Shown here: one piece after another, positions 1 through 7,129 of the stretch
Layout: each line of letters begins with the position of its first letter
Numbering within the stretch: the stretch's first letter is position 1
NCBI GenBank assembly: GCA_938036835.1
Contig: CALHWB010000003.1
Location: 1-12,750 of the forward strand
Reading direction: 5' to 3'
Length of the DNA stretch: 12,750 nt
From: an uncultured Propionibacterium sp.
GTDB taxonomy: Bacteria; Actinomycetota; Actinomycetes; Propionibacteriales; Propionibacteriaceae
Program-made: the position numbers and the translations under genes
The notes under the pieces: model-generated
Told to the model about the DNA's origin: nothing
Seen by the model: only the letters and a program-made list of their open reading frames with translations
Database searches by the model: none

Positions 1-1
1 G

Positions 2-793
2 ATGGGCGGGCCGGCACCGGCCGGATACTCCGGCCTGCCCGGATCCCAGCAGGCCCCCCAGCCGGGTCTTGGGGCCGGCCCGCAGGGCCGGCCGGGTTTC
101 GGAGCGAATCTGCAGCCCGGATATCCGGCGATGCCCCAGGGCGGCTATGCCGGCCGGCCGGCGCCGGGGTTCCCGCCGGGAGCCGCAGGCGGCCCGGCCG
201 GTTCCTCAGCGGCGGCCCTACCGCGTCCCAGCACACCTAACCGGCTTCGGGATTCCGCCACCGATCATGATGGGGAGACCGTGTTCACCACCGGTATCGC
301 CCTGACCCACAAGCCGTCCGGTGGACGCAATACCGACTCCAGCCTGGTGCTGGCCGCCACCTGCCCGCTGGGCCATGCCAATGCGCCGGGTTCGACCAGG
401 TGTAGGGTCTGCGGCGGCACCGTGGATTCCCACAATCCCCAGTTGGTGAATCGCCCGGTGCTGGCCACCGTGGTCACCTCTGCCGGCGACAGCGTGCCGT
501 TGAATGGCCCGATCCTGGTCGGCCGGGCGCCCACCAACAGCGGCAACGATTTGAACGCCGAACTGTTGCGCGTCCCCAGCCCGAATCATGACATCAGCCG
601 GACCCATGTGCGGATAGCGCCGCACGAATGGGTGATCGAGGTCAGCGATTTGCATTCCACCAACGGCACGACGCTGCGTCCGGTGGATGCGCCACCGGTG
701 CGGCTTGAGCCGGGACAGACCATGGAACTGGCCGTGGGCGGCAGCATCGATTTGGGCGACGGTCAACTGGTCACCCTGCATCCTGCCCAGTAG
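2..793 (+). CDS. FHA domain protein with Gly/Pro-rich linker and zinc-ribbon-like motif (5'-truncated)
   Basis: Open from the first bases of the window. The ATG at 2 is probably an internal Met, because the visible N-terminus is low-complexity linker and no ribosome site can be seen, so the gene very likely starts upstream. Of 263 visible residues, about 1-75 are Gly/Pro/Ala/Gln-rich and probably disordered. Around 121-137 there is a Cys-x3-His then Cys-x2-Cys arrangement (C121, H125, C134, C137), resembling a small zinc ribbon. From about 153 to 260 there is an FHA domain: GR at 174-175, S199-R200-x-H202 and the T220-N221-G222 turn, which are the residues that bind phosphothreonine in this family. 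FHA domains recognise partners phosphorylated by Ser/Thr kinases, so this is likely a cytoplasmic phospho-signalling adaptor. A short motif DGETVFTT at 90-97 could be a phosphoacceptor. The linker resembles the tail of the RDD protein at the other end of the window, so this may be the C-terminal half of an RDD-FHA fusion. FHA assignment is firm; the full gene architecture is not. Confidence 0.9.
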   Translation: MGGPAPAGYSGLPGSQQAPQPGLGAGPQGRPGFGANLQPGYPAMPQGGYAGRPAPGFPPGAAGGPAGSSAAALPRPSTPNRLRDSATDHDGETVFTTGIALTHKPSGGRNTDSSLVLAATCPLGHANAPGSTRCRVCGGTVDSHNPQLVNRPVLATVVTSAGDSVPLNGPILVGRAPTNSGNDLNAELLRVPSPNHDISRTHVRIAPHEWVIEVSDLHSTNGTTLRPVDAPPVRLEPGQTMELAVGGSIDLGDGQLVTLHPAQ

Positions 794-806
794 CTGGGAA
801 ACGCGC

Positions 807-821
807 GGCCGGCTGCCGGCC
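807..821. repeat. Perfect inverted repeat just after the FHA stop codon
   Basis: GGCCGGC at 807-813 and GCCGGCC at 815-821 are exact reverse complements around a single central T, beginning 13 bases after the stop codon. As RNA it would fold as a very GC-rich hairpin of about 5 pairs with a small loop. It is not followed by a T-run, so alone it is not a canonical intrinsic terminator. It may protect the 3' end or assist the terminator just downstream. GC-rich palindromes arise easily in such DNA, so significance is modest. Confidence 0.4.
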
Positions 822-834
822 AAACCGTGCATGG

Positions 835-853
835 CGGGTTGAAACCCGATTTT
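835..853 (+). terminator. Intrinsic (Rho-independent) terminator after the FHA gene
   Basis: CGGGTT at 835-840 and AACCCG at 843-848 form a perfect 6-bp inverted repeat (in practice a 5-bp GC-rich stem with a TGAA tetraloop), followed directly by ATTTT at 849-853. A stem plus T-run 42 bases after a stop codon is the classic layout. It separates the FHA gene from the downstream cluster. The stem is short, so efficiency may be moderate. Confidence 0.65.
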
Positions 854-894
854 GCGGCCATGGTCAACTTGGGGAAAATATGACTGGCTAGCAC
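852..894 (+). promoter_or_regulatory. Possible promoter region for the Fn3-MoxR-DUF58-transglutaminase operon
   Basis: After the terminator there is a locally A/T-rich patch (GGGGAAAATATGAC at 871-884) in otherwise very GC-rich DNA. TATGAC at 879-884 could act as a -10 element. No -35 box lies at good spacing (TTGCGG at 852-857 is 21 bases away), so the hexamers are weak. The main reason for proposing a promoter here is position: a terminator upstream and a long same-strand operon downstream. Confidence 0.25.
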
Positions 895-939
895 GGTTCG
901 GCGGCGGGGCAGCGGCTCGCGGGAGCATTCCGCCGAATC
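895..939 (+). promoter_or_regulatory. Leader inverted repeat / hairpin upstream of the giant Fn3 gene
   Basis: TTCGGCGG at 897-904 and CCGCCGAA at 930-937 are exact reverse complements, extendable to 10 pairs (895-904 with 930-939) with one G-U pair, enclosing a 25-base loop. The structure ends 24 bases before the chosen ATG at 964, so it would lie in the 5' untranslated leader. It could affect translation or mRNA stability, or as DNA be an operator for a dimeric regulator. Its role is unknown. Confidence 0.4.
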
Positions 940-955
940 CGTCGAGATTGTTTGC

Positions 956-962
956 GAGGTGG
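956..962 (+). promoter_or_regulatory. Ribosome binding site deciding the start of the Fn3 gene
   Basis: GAGGTGG at 956-962 matches the anti-Shine-Dalgarno core and lies immediately before the ATG at 964. It sits inside the reading frame of an upstream in-frame TTG at 952, which has no good site of its own. This favours 964 as the start, although the spacer is short. Confidence 0.5.
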
Positions 963-963
963 C

Positions 964-3900
964 ATGGCACGCAAGGTGGAATCCGCCGGGTCTGCGGTGG
1001 CGCGCACCGTGTCCGTATGGCGGGCGCGTTTGGGCGGCTCGCGGCGGCTGCGGTTGTTGGCTAGTTGGCTGCGTCGCGGCTGGTCGACCCTGCTGGTGGT
1101 CGTGCTGGCGCTCGTGATGGGTTTCGCCGCCCTGATCAACAAGGGTGTCGAGGCCACCGATCTGCACCTCAATGAGGGCTCGGTCTACGTCCAGAACCAG
1201 AATCGTGCGATGGTCGGCATGCTGAACTATCAGATCGATTCGATTGCCGCGGCGACCACCGTGGGCGATACCGCGTCCACCTTGCTGCAGGAGGGCCGGG
1301 TGGTGCTGGTCCACAATGCCGGCAGTTCCACTCTGCAGATCTACGATCCGGCGGCCAATTCCCTGTCTGCCCCGGTCACACCCCCGGCGGGGGCCCTGCT
1401 CAGCCTGAACAACGGGGTGCTGTCGGTCACCAATCAGGAGAACGGTAAGGTCTGGTTCGGGCCGGTCGATGAGATCGCGCGTTCCGATTTCCGGGGCAGC
1501 GCCGATCTCGATCTGCACGATCTGGGGCAGGCGGTGGTCACCGCCGGCGGTCAGGTGATCGGGCTGAATGTGCAGGATTCGACCATCGTGCGGCCCGACG
1601 GGTCGGCGGTGAAGATCCCCTTCCAGGTCGATAACACCGCGGCCACCGCGCAACTGTCCGCGATCGGCGACCGGGCCGTCGTGCTCGACCGGGTGAGCCA
1701 GCAGATTTGGATCGAGGGCGAGCGCCAGGCGGTTGCGATCTCCGGGTCCGATGCGCAGTTGGCGCCGCCGATGGCAGACAGCGCCCCGGCCGGCCGGGGC
1801 GGCAGCATCGTGTACGCCACCAAGGCGGGTTTGAACACCATCCGGGGTGGTTCGGCGCAGTCCCTGTCGGGTCGGATGGATGCCTCGCATTCGGTTCCGG
1901 TCACGGTGGGGAATTGTGCCTATGGCGCCTTCACCGCCCGGGTGGTGAAGGTCTGCGGGGGCGGCGAGGCCCAGGTGCAGGACATTCCCGAATTGCCGGA
2001 CGGCGCCCGGCTGAGTTTCCAGGTCAACCGCGGCACGGTCGTCTTGCAGGACACCAATTCGGGCATGGTGTGGCTGGTCGATAAGGGGATGAAGATCGTC
2101 AACAATTGGGATCAGGTGACTCCCCGGACCGATGACCGGATGGACGATCCGGATCAGATCGATGACCGGGTGATCCTGCCCGATCGTACCGGGCCCAACC
2201 GGAATCCGATCGCCCAGGATGATCCCAGCCTAGGCGCCCGGGTGGGGCGTTCGACGGTGCTGCCGATTCTCGACAACGACTCCGACGAGGACGGCGACAT
2301 CATCACCGTAACCGATTTCTCCGAGATCGCCGGCGGCCCCACCCTCCAGCTGACCGGTAACGGTTCCGGGTTGCAGATCACCATGCCCGAGGACGCCGCC
2401 GGCAGCTATCAGTTCACCTACACCATCAACGACGGACGGGGTGGCACGGCCTATGCCACCGCCACGGTTCAGGCGCTGGCGGCCGCACCGGAGGCCGGCA
2501 ATCGTCCCCCGGTGAACATCCGGCCGGGGGAGACCACGGTGGTGACCTCGGGAACCACCGTCAGCAGGCGGGCGCTGCTCACCTGGCGGGATCCCGACGG
2601 CGATGAGCTGGTGCTGGTCAACGCCCAGCCCGAGACCTCCGATTCCGAGGACGAGGTGACCTTCACCCCGGACGGCACCATCTCCTTTCGCGATGTCGGC
2701 AAGCTGACCGGCCCGAAGCTGGTGCGGGTCTGGGTGAGCGATGGGGTGGCCACCACGGAGGGCCAGTTGCTGCTGGACGTTCGCAAACGGGAGGCCGCCC
2801 CGCCGATCGCCAATGGCGATTTCGTTTCCACCATCGTCAGTCGGGAGGTGGTGGTCACGCCGTTGGCCAATGACGAGGGCAATAATCTGCTGCTCACCGA
2901 GGTCGACCAGAGCACCGAGAATTACACGGTGTTGCCCAACTTCCCGGACGGCACCTTCCGTTTCCGGGCCACCGTCGCGGGCACCTATTACCTGGTCTAC
3001 AAGGTGAACAATGGCGCGGTGTCGACGGGGTTGATCCGAATCGATGTGGCCGAGCAGACCACCGAGAATCACACTCCGGTGGCGGTGCGCGATACCGCGC
3101 TGGTGCCTTTCGGCGGCAGCGTGGTGATCGATCCGCTGCTCAATGACACCGACGCCGACAATGACGTGCTGGTCGTCCAGTCGATTTCCAGGCACGACGC
3201 GGTCAATGTGGTGATGCAGGAACGTCACCTGCTCACCATCTCGATGATCACCCAGACCCAGGCGCCGGTGGCGTTGACCTATTGGGTGTCCGATGGCCGG
3301 AACTCGACGCGGGGCACCATCGTGGTCTTTCCGGCGTCGCAGTACGGCAACCCGGTGCCCCGGGCGGTCAACGACAACGTGAAGGTGCGGGCCGGCGCCA
3401 CGGTCAGTGTCCCGGTGCTGAACAACGACACCTCGCCTATCGGCCTGCCGATCGGCATCGTCGGGCTGCCGGACAATCCGATGGGCGACCGGGCTTGGGT
3501 GGACGGCGATCGGGTGCGGATCGCCGTCCCGAAGACCGCCGCCGCGGCCACCCTGCCCATCACCTATCAGATCGCCGATTCCAGCGGGCGTACCGACTCG
3601 GCGACCATTTTCGTCAATGTGATCAGTCAGGACGCCCAGAATGAGGCGCCCACCCCACCGCTGGCCGAGGCCCGGGTGCTGTCGAACAGTGTCACGCGGA
3701 TACCGGTCAGGATGGCCGGGATGGACCCCAACGGGGATTCGGTGCGGCTGCTCGGGCTGGGGTCGGGCCCGTCCCTGGGCAGGGTGATCGAGATCGGCGA
3801 CGGCTGGCTGCGCTATGAGTCCTATCCGGATTCGCGGGGCACCGACAGCTTCCGCTATCAGGTGATCGATTCCTTCGGCGCGGTCGGCACGGGGGAGATC

Positions 3901-6900
3901 CGCATCGGGGTGGCCCCGCCCTCGGACGACAACACCGGGCCGACCGGGGTGCCCGATGAGGTCACGGTGCGGCCCGGCCGCTCCTTGACCCTGCCGGTGC
4001 TGGCCAACGACTACGACATCGACGGCGACCAGTTCGGTTTCCAGGAGTCGGACGCCATCCGGATGGATTTCCCGGCGGGGATCGTCAACAACCAGTACAT
4101 CTCGGTCACCGCCCCGCAGGAGGCCGGCGACTATCTGGGCAGCTATCAGCTGATGGACAGGCGCGGTTCGCCGGGCACCGGCACCGTGTCGTTGCATGTC
4201 GATCCGGCCGCGCCGCTGCTGGCCCCGACCGCGTTGGACGATCAGCTGACGGTCAACGATGTGCTCGACCGGGAATGGGTGGATGTCGATGTGCTGGCCA
4301 ACGACTTCGACACCGACGGCCCGCACGACCAGTTGACGGTCTCGCTGCCGCCCTCGGCCGAGGGCGAGGTGAACCGGGATGCGGTGGTCGCCGACGGCAA
4401 GCTGCGCGTCCGGGTGGGCGAGGCGATGCAGCAGGTGCGTTATGTGATCACCGATGCGGACGGCAAGACTGCCCAGGCCTTGGCGCTGGTGCCCGGGCGC
4501 AGGGATTCGGTGCCGGTGCTGGCCGACCCGTCGGCTGAGTACCGGGTCGAGGCGGGGCAGATCTTCACCATCAACTTTGAAACCATGATCCGCGGCACCG
4601 GTAACCGTGAGGTCAGGCTGACCAGCCCGGATACGGTGCGGGCCACCAAGGGTGTGGTCAATCCGCGGGCCGAGGGCATCGATTTCCAGTCCGATGTGCG
4701 CTACGCCGGCCCGGCCTCGGTGGTCTTCGAGGTGATCGATGCCTCCGAGACCCCCGACGATCCCGCCAAACGCGCGTTCGTCGCGGTCCCGATCACCGTC
4801 ACCCCGGCGCAGTCCTCCGATGGCAATGGGCAGGGCGCCGGCATGTCGAATCGGGCGCCCGAGGGGCCGGGGAATGTGGTTCTTGAGGTCGGTGCGGGGG
4901 AGGCCGAGCAGCGGTTCCCGCTGCGCGGCCGCTTCACCGATCCCGAGGGCGACAACTTCTCTTTCCAATCCTGGAGTCAGCTCAGCGGCGATCCCGCCAT
5001 CACCTGGACCGCCTCGGTCGGCGGAGATGTGATCACGGCATCCGCCGCCATCACGGCCAAGGGACGCGCGAGCGTGCTACAGGGCATGGTGGTGGACGCT
5101 TTCGGCGCCAGCCGGCAGGTGAGCGTGACCATCCAGGTTGTCGGTTCCACCCGGCCGTTGCCGGTTGCGCAGGCCGATGTGGTCGAGGACGCCAATGCCG
5201 GTCAGTCCCGCAATATCGACGTGTTGGCCAACGACAAGTCTTTCCTGGACGACCAGACCCTGACCGTGGTCAGCGCCGCGGTCGTCTCCGGCGGGGGCAC
5301 GGCCAGCGTCTCGGGTAACCGTGTCGATGTGACCCCGGCGAACGACTATGTCGGCTTGATGACGGCGCGTTACACGATCATGGACGCCACCCAGGACCCG
5401 GGCCGCCAGGTCGATGGCGCCATCGAGTTGACGGTGCGGTCCAGGCCGGCCGCCCCGGGTACCCCGACCATCGAGAACGAGGGCGATAAGCAGGTCACGA
5501 TCAAATGGACCTCCAATTCCAACAACGGCATGCCGATCACCGGCCGTACCGTGACGGCTACCGGCAGCAACGGCTCGCGGATCGAGTTCACCGGTTGCGC
5601 ATCCAATACCTGCACCGTGACCGGGTTGACCAACAATGTCGGCTATACCTTCGCCGTCACCGAGGCCAACGAGTTGGGCACCTCGGATTCCTCCAATCCG
5701 TCCGCGGTGGGCACCCCGGATGTGCGGCCACCCGCGCTGGCGCAGCCGATCCTGGAGTTTCCCGGCCCCGGCCTGCCGGGCCAGTTGCGGCTGCGCTGGG
5801 CAGAGCCGGTCTTCGAGGGTTCCCCGGTGACCGGCTATACGATCAAGGAGGCCAACGGCAAGGTGGCCGACATCCCGGTGACCGCCCCGGCGAGTAGCCA
5901 CGACCTGAAGGGCCTGACCAATTACGAGACCTACTCGTTCTATGTGACCGCCACGAACAACAAGGGCACCTCCGATCTGTCGCCGCTGTCGAACGTGGAT
6001 CATCCTTCGGGCGCCCCACCCAAGGCGCCGGCTCCCACGGTGGCCGATACCGATGCTCCCGACGGCAGCCGGCTGCGGGTCGCCTGGACCCTGCCCAGTG
6101 GGCATCCCGATCCGTGGACGAATGCGGTGCTGGTGCTGCAGGGTGGTGGGCACACCGTGGAGCAGCCGTTGGGTGCGCCTACCGAGAATGCTGGCGGTAC
6201 CGAGGTTTCCGGGCTGCACCGCCGGGTCAGGTATCAGGCTTTTATCCGGCTGTCCACCCGGGGCGGCACCACCGATGGCGAGCAGTCGGCTCCCATCCTG
6301 ACCACCGCCGCCCCGGAGGTTCCGGTGACCGGCCACCTGACGGCTTCCGGCCCCGACCAGTTGACCGCCACCGTCGACGATGTCGCGGGCCGCGACTGGG
6401 ATAAGGTGCGGGTCATCTTGTGGAGCGATGGGATCTATCTGGAGGAGGCCCAGGTGCTGCCGGGTCAGTCGGTGACCTTCACCCGGTTCGCCGGGTTCGC
6501 GGACCAGAGCGGCTACCGTGCGCTTTTCAACACCAGCATGACCGGGATCGCCAACACGCCGGCCGGCGACAAGCGGGCGGTCAAGGGCCAGGATAGTCCC
6601 GAGAGGATATACGCCTTTGGGACGCCGAAACTGATGGATGTGCGCCTGAGCGGCTATGCGGGCGACCAGAGCTGGAATATCGATCATGGTTGGGTGGACG
6701 CGAACGGCACTAGCGAGGGGGCCTTAACCTACAGCTACACCACCTCCGCCGGTGACAAGGGGGCATTCTACTGGGACAAGCCGCTGCATATTTCCACCGG
6801 CGGGGTTTCCGGCTCCCTCACCCTGACGGTCTGCGATGGCGAACGTCCGGGCAACTGCGGCAATACCAGCATCGATCTGCCCGCGCCCATGACCGCCACG

Positions 6901-7101
6901 GCGGCCGGCAGGACCGTCACCGTGCGGTTCGGGAAGGAGCGGGGGATGCATTGCCGGGTCGATGGCCTGACCGAGGTGGCGTGGGTGGCGAACGGCGCCC
7001 AGATCGCCGTGCCGGGCACTGCCAGCGTCGGCACGGTGATCTGCTCGACCTCGACCGCATCGGACGCGGTATCCCACCGCGCGCAGGTCAGACTCAGTTG
7101 A
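964..7101 (+). CDS. Giant membrane-anchored surface protein with tandem cadherin/Ig-like repeats and Fn3 domains
   Basis: About 2045 aa. ATG 964 was chosen over in-frame TTG 952 because of the adjacent GAGGTGG. Residues 1-40 are basic and cytoplasmic; 41-59 form one hydrophobic membrane segment, so the rest is extracytoplasmic. About 60-385 contains blade-like beta repeats (GRVVLVHN, DRAVVLDR, GTVVLQDT) suggesting a propeller, followed by an Asp-rich linker to about 420. About 420-1490 has about 11 Ig/cadherin-like repeats of about 100 residues marked by NDxDxDGD or DPDGD turns (near 437, 543, 636, 727, 821, 921, 1015, 1113, 1326, 1423, plus a degenerate unit near 1210). Three Fn3 domains follow (about 1497-1588, 1589-1685, 1690-1782), then an unassigned region to the end. 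There are eight Cys in four close pairs and no LPxTG sorting signal. It is the first gene of the run, with 28 bases to the MoxR gene. By domain order it corresponds to FN3 of the bifidobacterial PFNA cluster. Adhesion, host or cell-wall binding is inferred. Confidence 0.9.
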   Translation: MARKVESAGSAVARTVSVWRARLGGSRRLRLLASWLRRGWSTLLVVVLALVMGFAALINKGVEATDLHLNEGSVYVQNQNRAMVGMLNYQIDSIAAATTVGDTASTLLQEGRVVLVHNAGSSTLQIYDPAANSLSAPVTPPAGALLSLNNGVLSVTNQENGKVWFGPVDEIARSDFRGSADLDLHDLGQAVVTAGGQVIGLNVQDSTIVRPDGSAVKIPFQVDNTAATAQLSAIGDRAVVLDRVSQQIWIEGERQAVAISGSDAQLAPPMADSAPAGRGGSIVYATKAGLNTIRGGSAQSLSGRMDASHSVPVTVGNCAYGAFTARVVKVCGGGEAQVQDIPELPDGARLSFQVNRGTVVLQDTNSGMVWLVDKGMKIVNNWDQVTPRTDDRMDDPDQIDDRVILPDRTGPNRNPIAQDDPSLGARVGRSTVLPILDNDSDEDGDIITVTDFSEIAGGPTLQLTGNGSGLQITMPEDAAGSYQFTYTINDGRGGTAYATATVQALAAAPEAGNRPPVNIRPGETTVVTSGTTVSRRALLTWRDPDGDELVLVNAQPETSDSEDEVTFTPDGTISFRDVGKLTGPKLVRVWVSDGVATTEGQLLLDVRKREAAPPIANGDFVSTIVSREVVVTPLANDEGNNLLLTEVDQSTENYTVLPNFPDGTFRFRATVAGTYYLVYKVNNGAVSTGLIRIDVAEQTTENHTPVAVRDTALVPFGGSVVIDPLLNDTDADNDVLVVQSISRHDAVNVVMQERHLLTISMITQTQAPVALTYWVSDGRNSTRGTIVVFPASQYGNPVPRAVNDNVKVRAGATVSVPVLNNDTSPIGLPIGIVGLPDNPMGDRAWVDGDRVRIAVPKTAAAATLPITYQIADSSGRTDSATIFVNVISQDAQNEAPTPPLAEARVLSNSVTRIPVRMAGMDPNGDSVRLLGLGSGPSLGRVIEIGDGWLRYESYPDSRGTDSFRYQVIDSFGAVGTGEIRIGVAPPSDDNTGPTGVPDEVTVRPGRSLTLPVLANDYDIDGDQFGFQESDAIRMDFPAGIVNNQYISVTAPQEAGDYLGSYQLMDRRGSPGTGTVSLHVDPAAPLLAPTALDDQLTVNDVLDREWVDVDVLANDFDTDGPHDQLTVSLPPSAEGEVNRDAVVADGKLRVRVGEAMQQVRYVITDADGKTAQALALVPGRRDSVPVLADPSAEYRVEAGQIFTINFETMIRGTGNREVRLTSPDTVRATKGVVNPRAEGIDFQSDVRYAGPASVVFEVIDASETPDDPAKRAFVAVPITVTPAQSSDGNGQGAGMSNRAPEGPGNVVLEVGAGEAEQRFPLRGRFTDPEGDNFSFQSWSQLSGDPAITWTASVGGDVITASAAITAKGRASVLQGMVVDAFGASRQVSVTIQVVGSTRPLPVAQADVVEDANAGQSRNIDVLANDKSFLDDQTLTVVSAAVVSGGGTASVSGNRVDVTPANDYVGLMTARYTIMDATQDPGRQVDGAIELTVRSRPAAPGTPTIENEGDKQVTIKWTSNSNNGMPITGRTVTATGSNGSRIEFTGCASNTCTVTGLTNNVGYTFAVTEANELGTSDSSNPSAVGTPDVRPPALAQPILEFPGPGLPGQLRLRWAEPVFEGSPVTGYTIKEANGKVADIPVTAPASSHDLKGLTNYETYSFYVTATNNKGTSDLSPLSNVDHPSGAPPKAPAPTVADTDAPDGSRLRVAWTLPSGHPDPWTNAVLVLQGGGHTVEQPLGAPTENAGGTEVSGLHRRVRYQAFIRLSTRGGTTDGEQSAPILTTAAPEVPVTGHLTASGPDQLTATVDDVAGRDWDKVRVILWSDGIYLEEAQVLPGQSVTFTRFAGFADQSGYRALFNTSMTGIANTPAGDKRAVKGQDSPERIYAFGTPKLMDVRLSGYAGDQSWNIDHGWVDANGTSEGALTYSYTTSAGDKGAFYWDKPLHISTGGVSGSLTLTVCDGERPGNCGNTSIDLPAPMTATAAGRTVTVRFGKERGMHCRVDGLTEVAWVANGAQIAVPGTASVGTVICSTSTASDAVSHRAQVRLS
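2221..5450 (+). repeat. Protein-level tandem repeats (about 11 cadherin/Ig-like units)
   Basis: This part of the giant gene encodes repeats whose hallmark turn recurs every 90-106 residues: VLxND followed by acidic DxDGD, or the variant DPxGD. Two adjacent units keep DNA similarity: GTGCTGGCCAACGACT occurs at 3997 and again at 4291, exactly 294 bases (98 codons) later. Most other units have diverged, so the array is old. Such acidic turns bind calcium in related cadherin-like and VCBS repeats; that property is inferred here. Confidence 0.75.
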
Positions 7102-7116
7102 CCAAGGCCAGCCGAC

Positions 7117-7121
7117 AGGAG
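7117..7121 (+). promoter_or_regulatory. Ribosome binding site of the MoxR gene
   Basis: AGGAG lies 8 bases before ATG 7130, which supports this start over the next in-frame ATG at 7136. The 28-base gap after the Fn3 stop shows no terminator, so co-transcription is expected. Confidence 0.75.
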
Positions 7122-7129
7122 AACACATC

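Noticed and set aside
807..853. CRISPR-like or mobile-element end because of closely spaced inverted repeats
   Set aside because: There are no repeated spacers, no transposase and no direct-repeat target site. A terminator explains the second repeat.
2230..4968. Very long antisense open frame (912 aa) opposite the giant gene
   Set aside because: It is a GC-rich shadow frame rich in Arg, Gly, His and Asp with no recognisable domain, while the + strand carries clear Ig-like repeats.
964..7101. Toxin or contact-dependent effector reading of the giant repeat protein
   Set aside because: There is no toxin domain, no immunity gene and no secretion-system marker. The domain order and neighbours fit the known Fn3-MoxR-DUF58-transglutaminase-like cluster.
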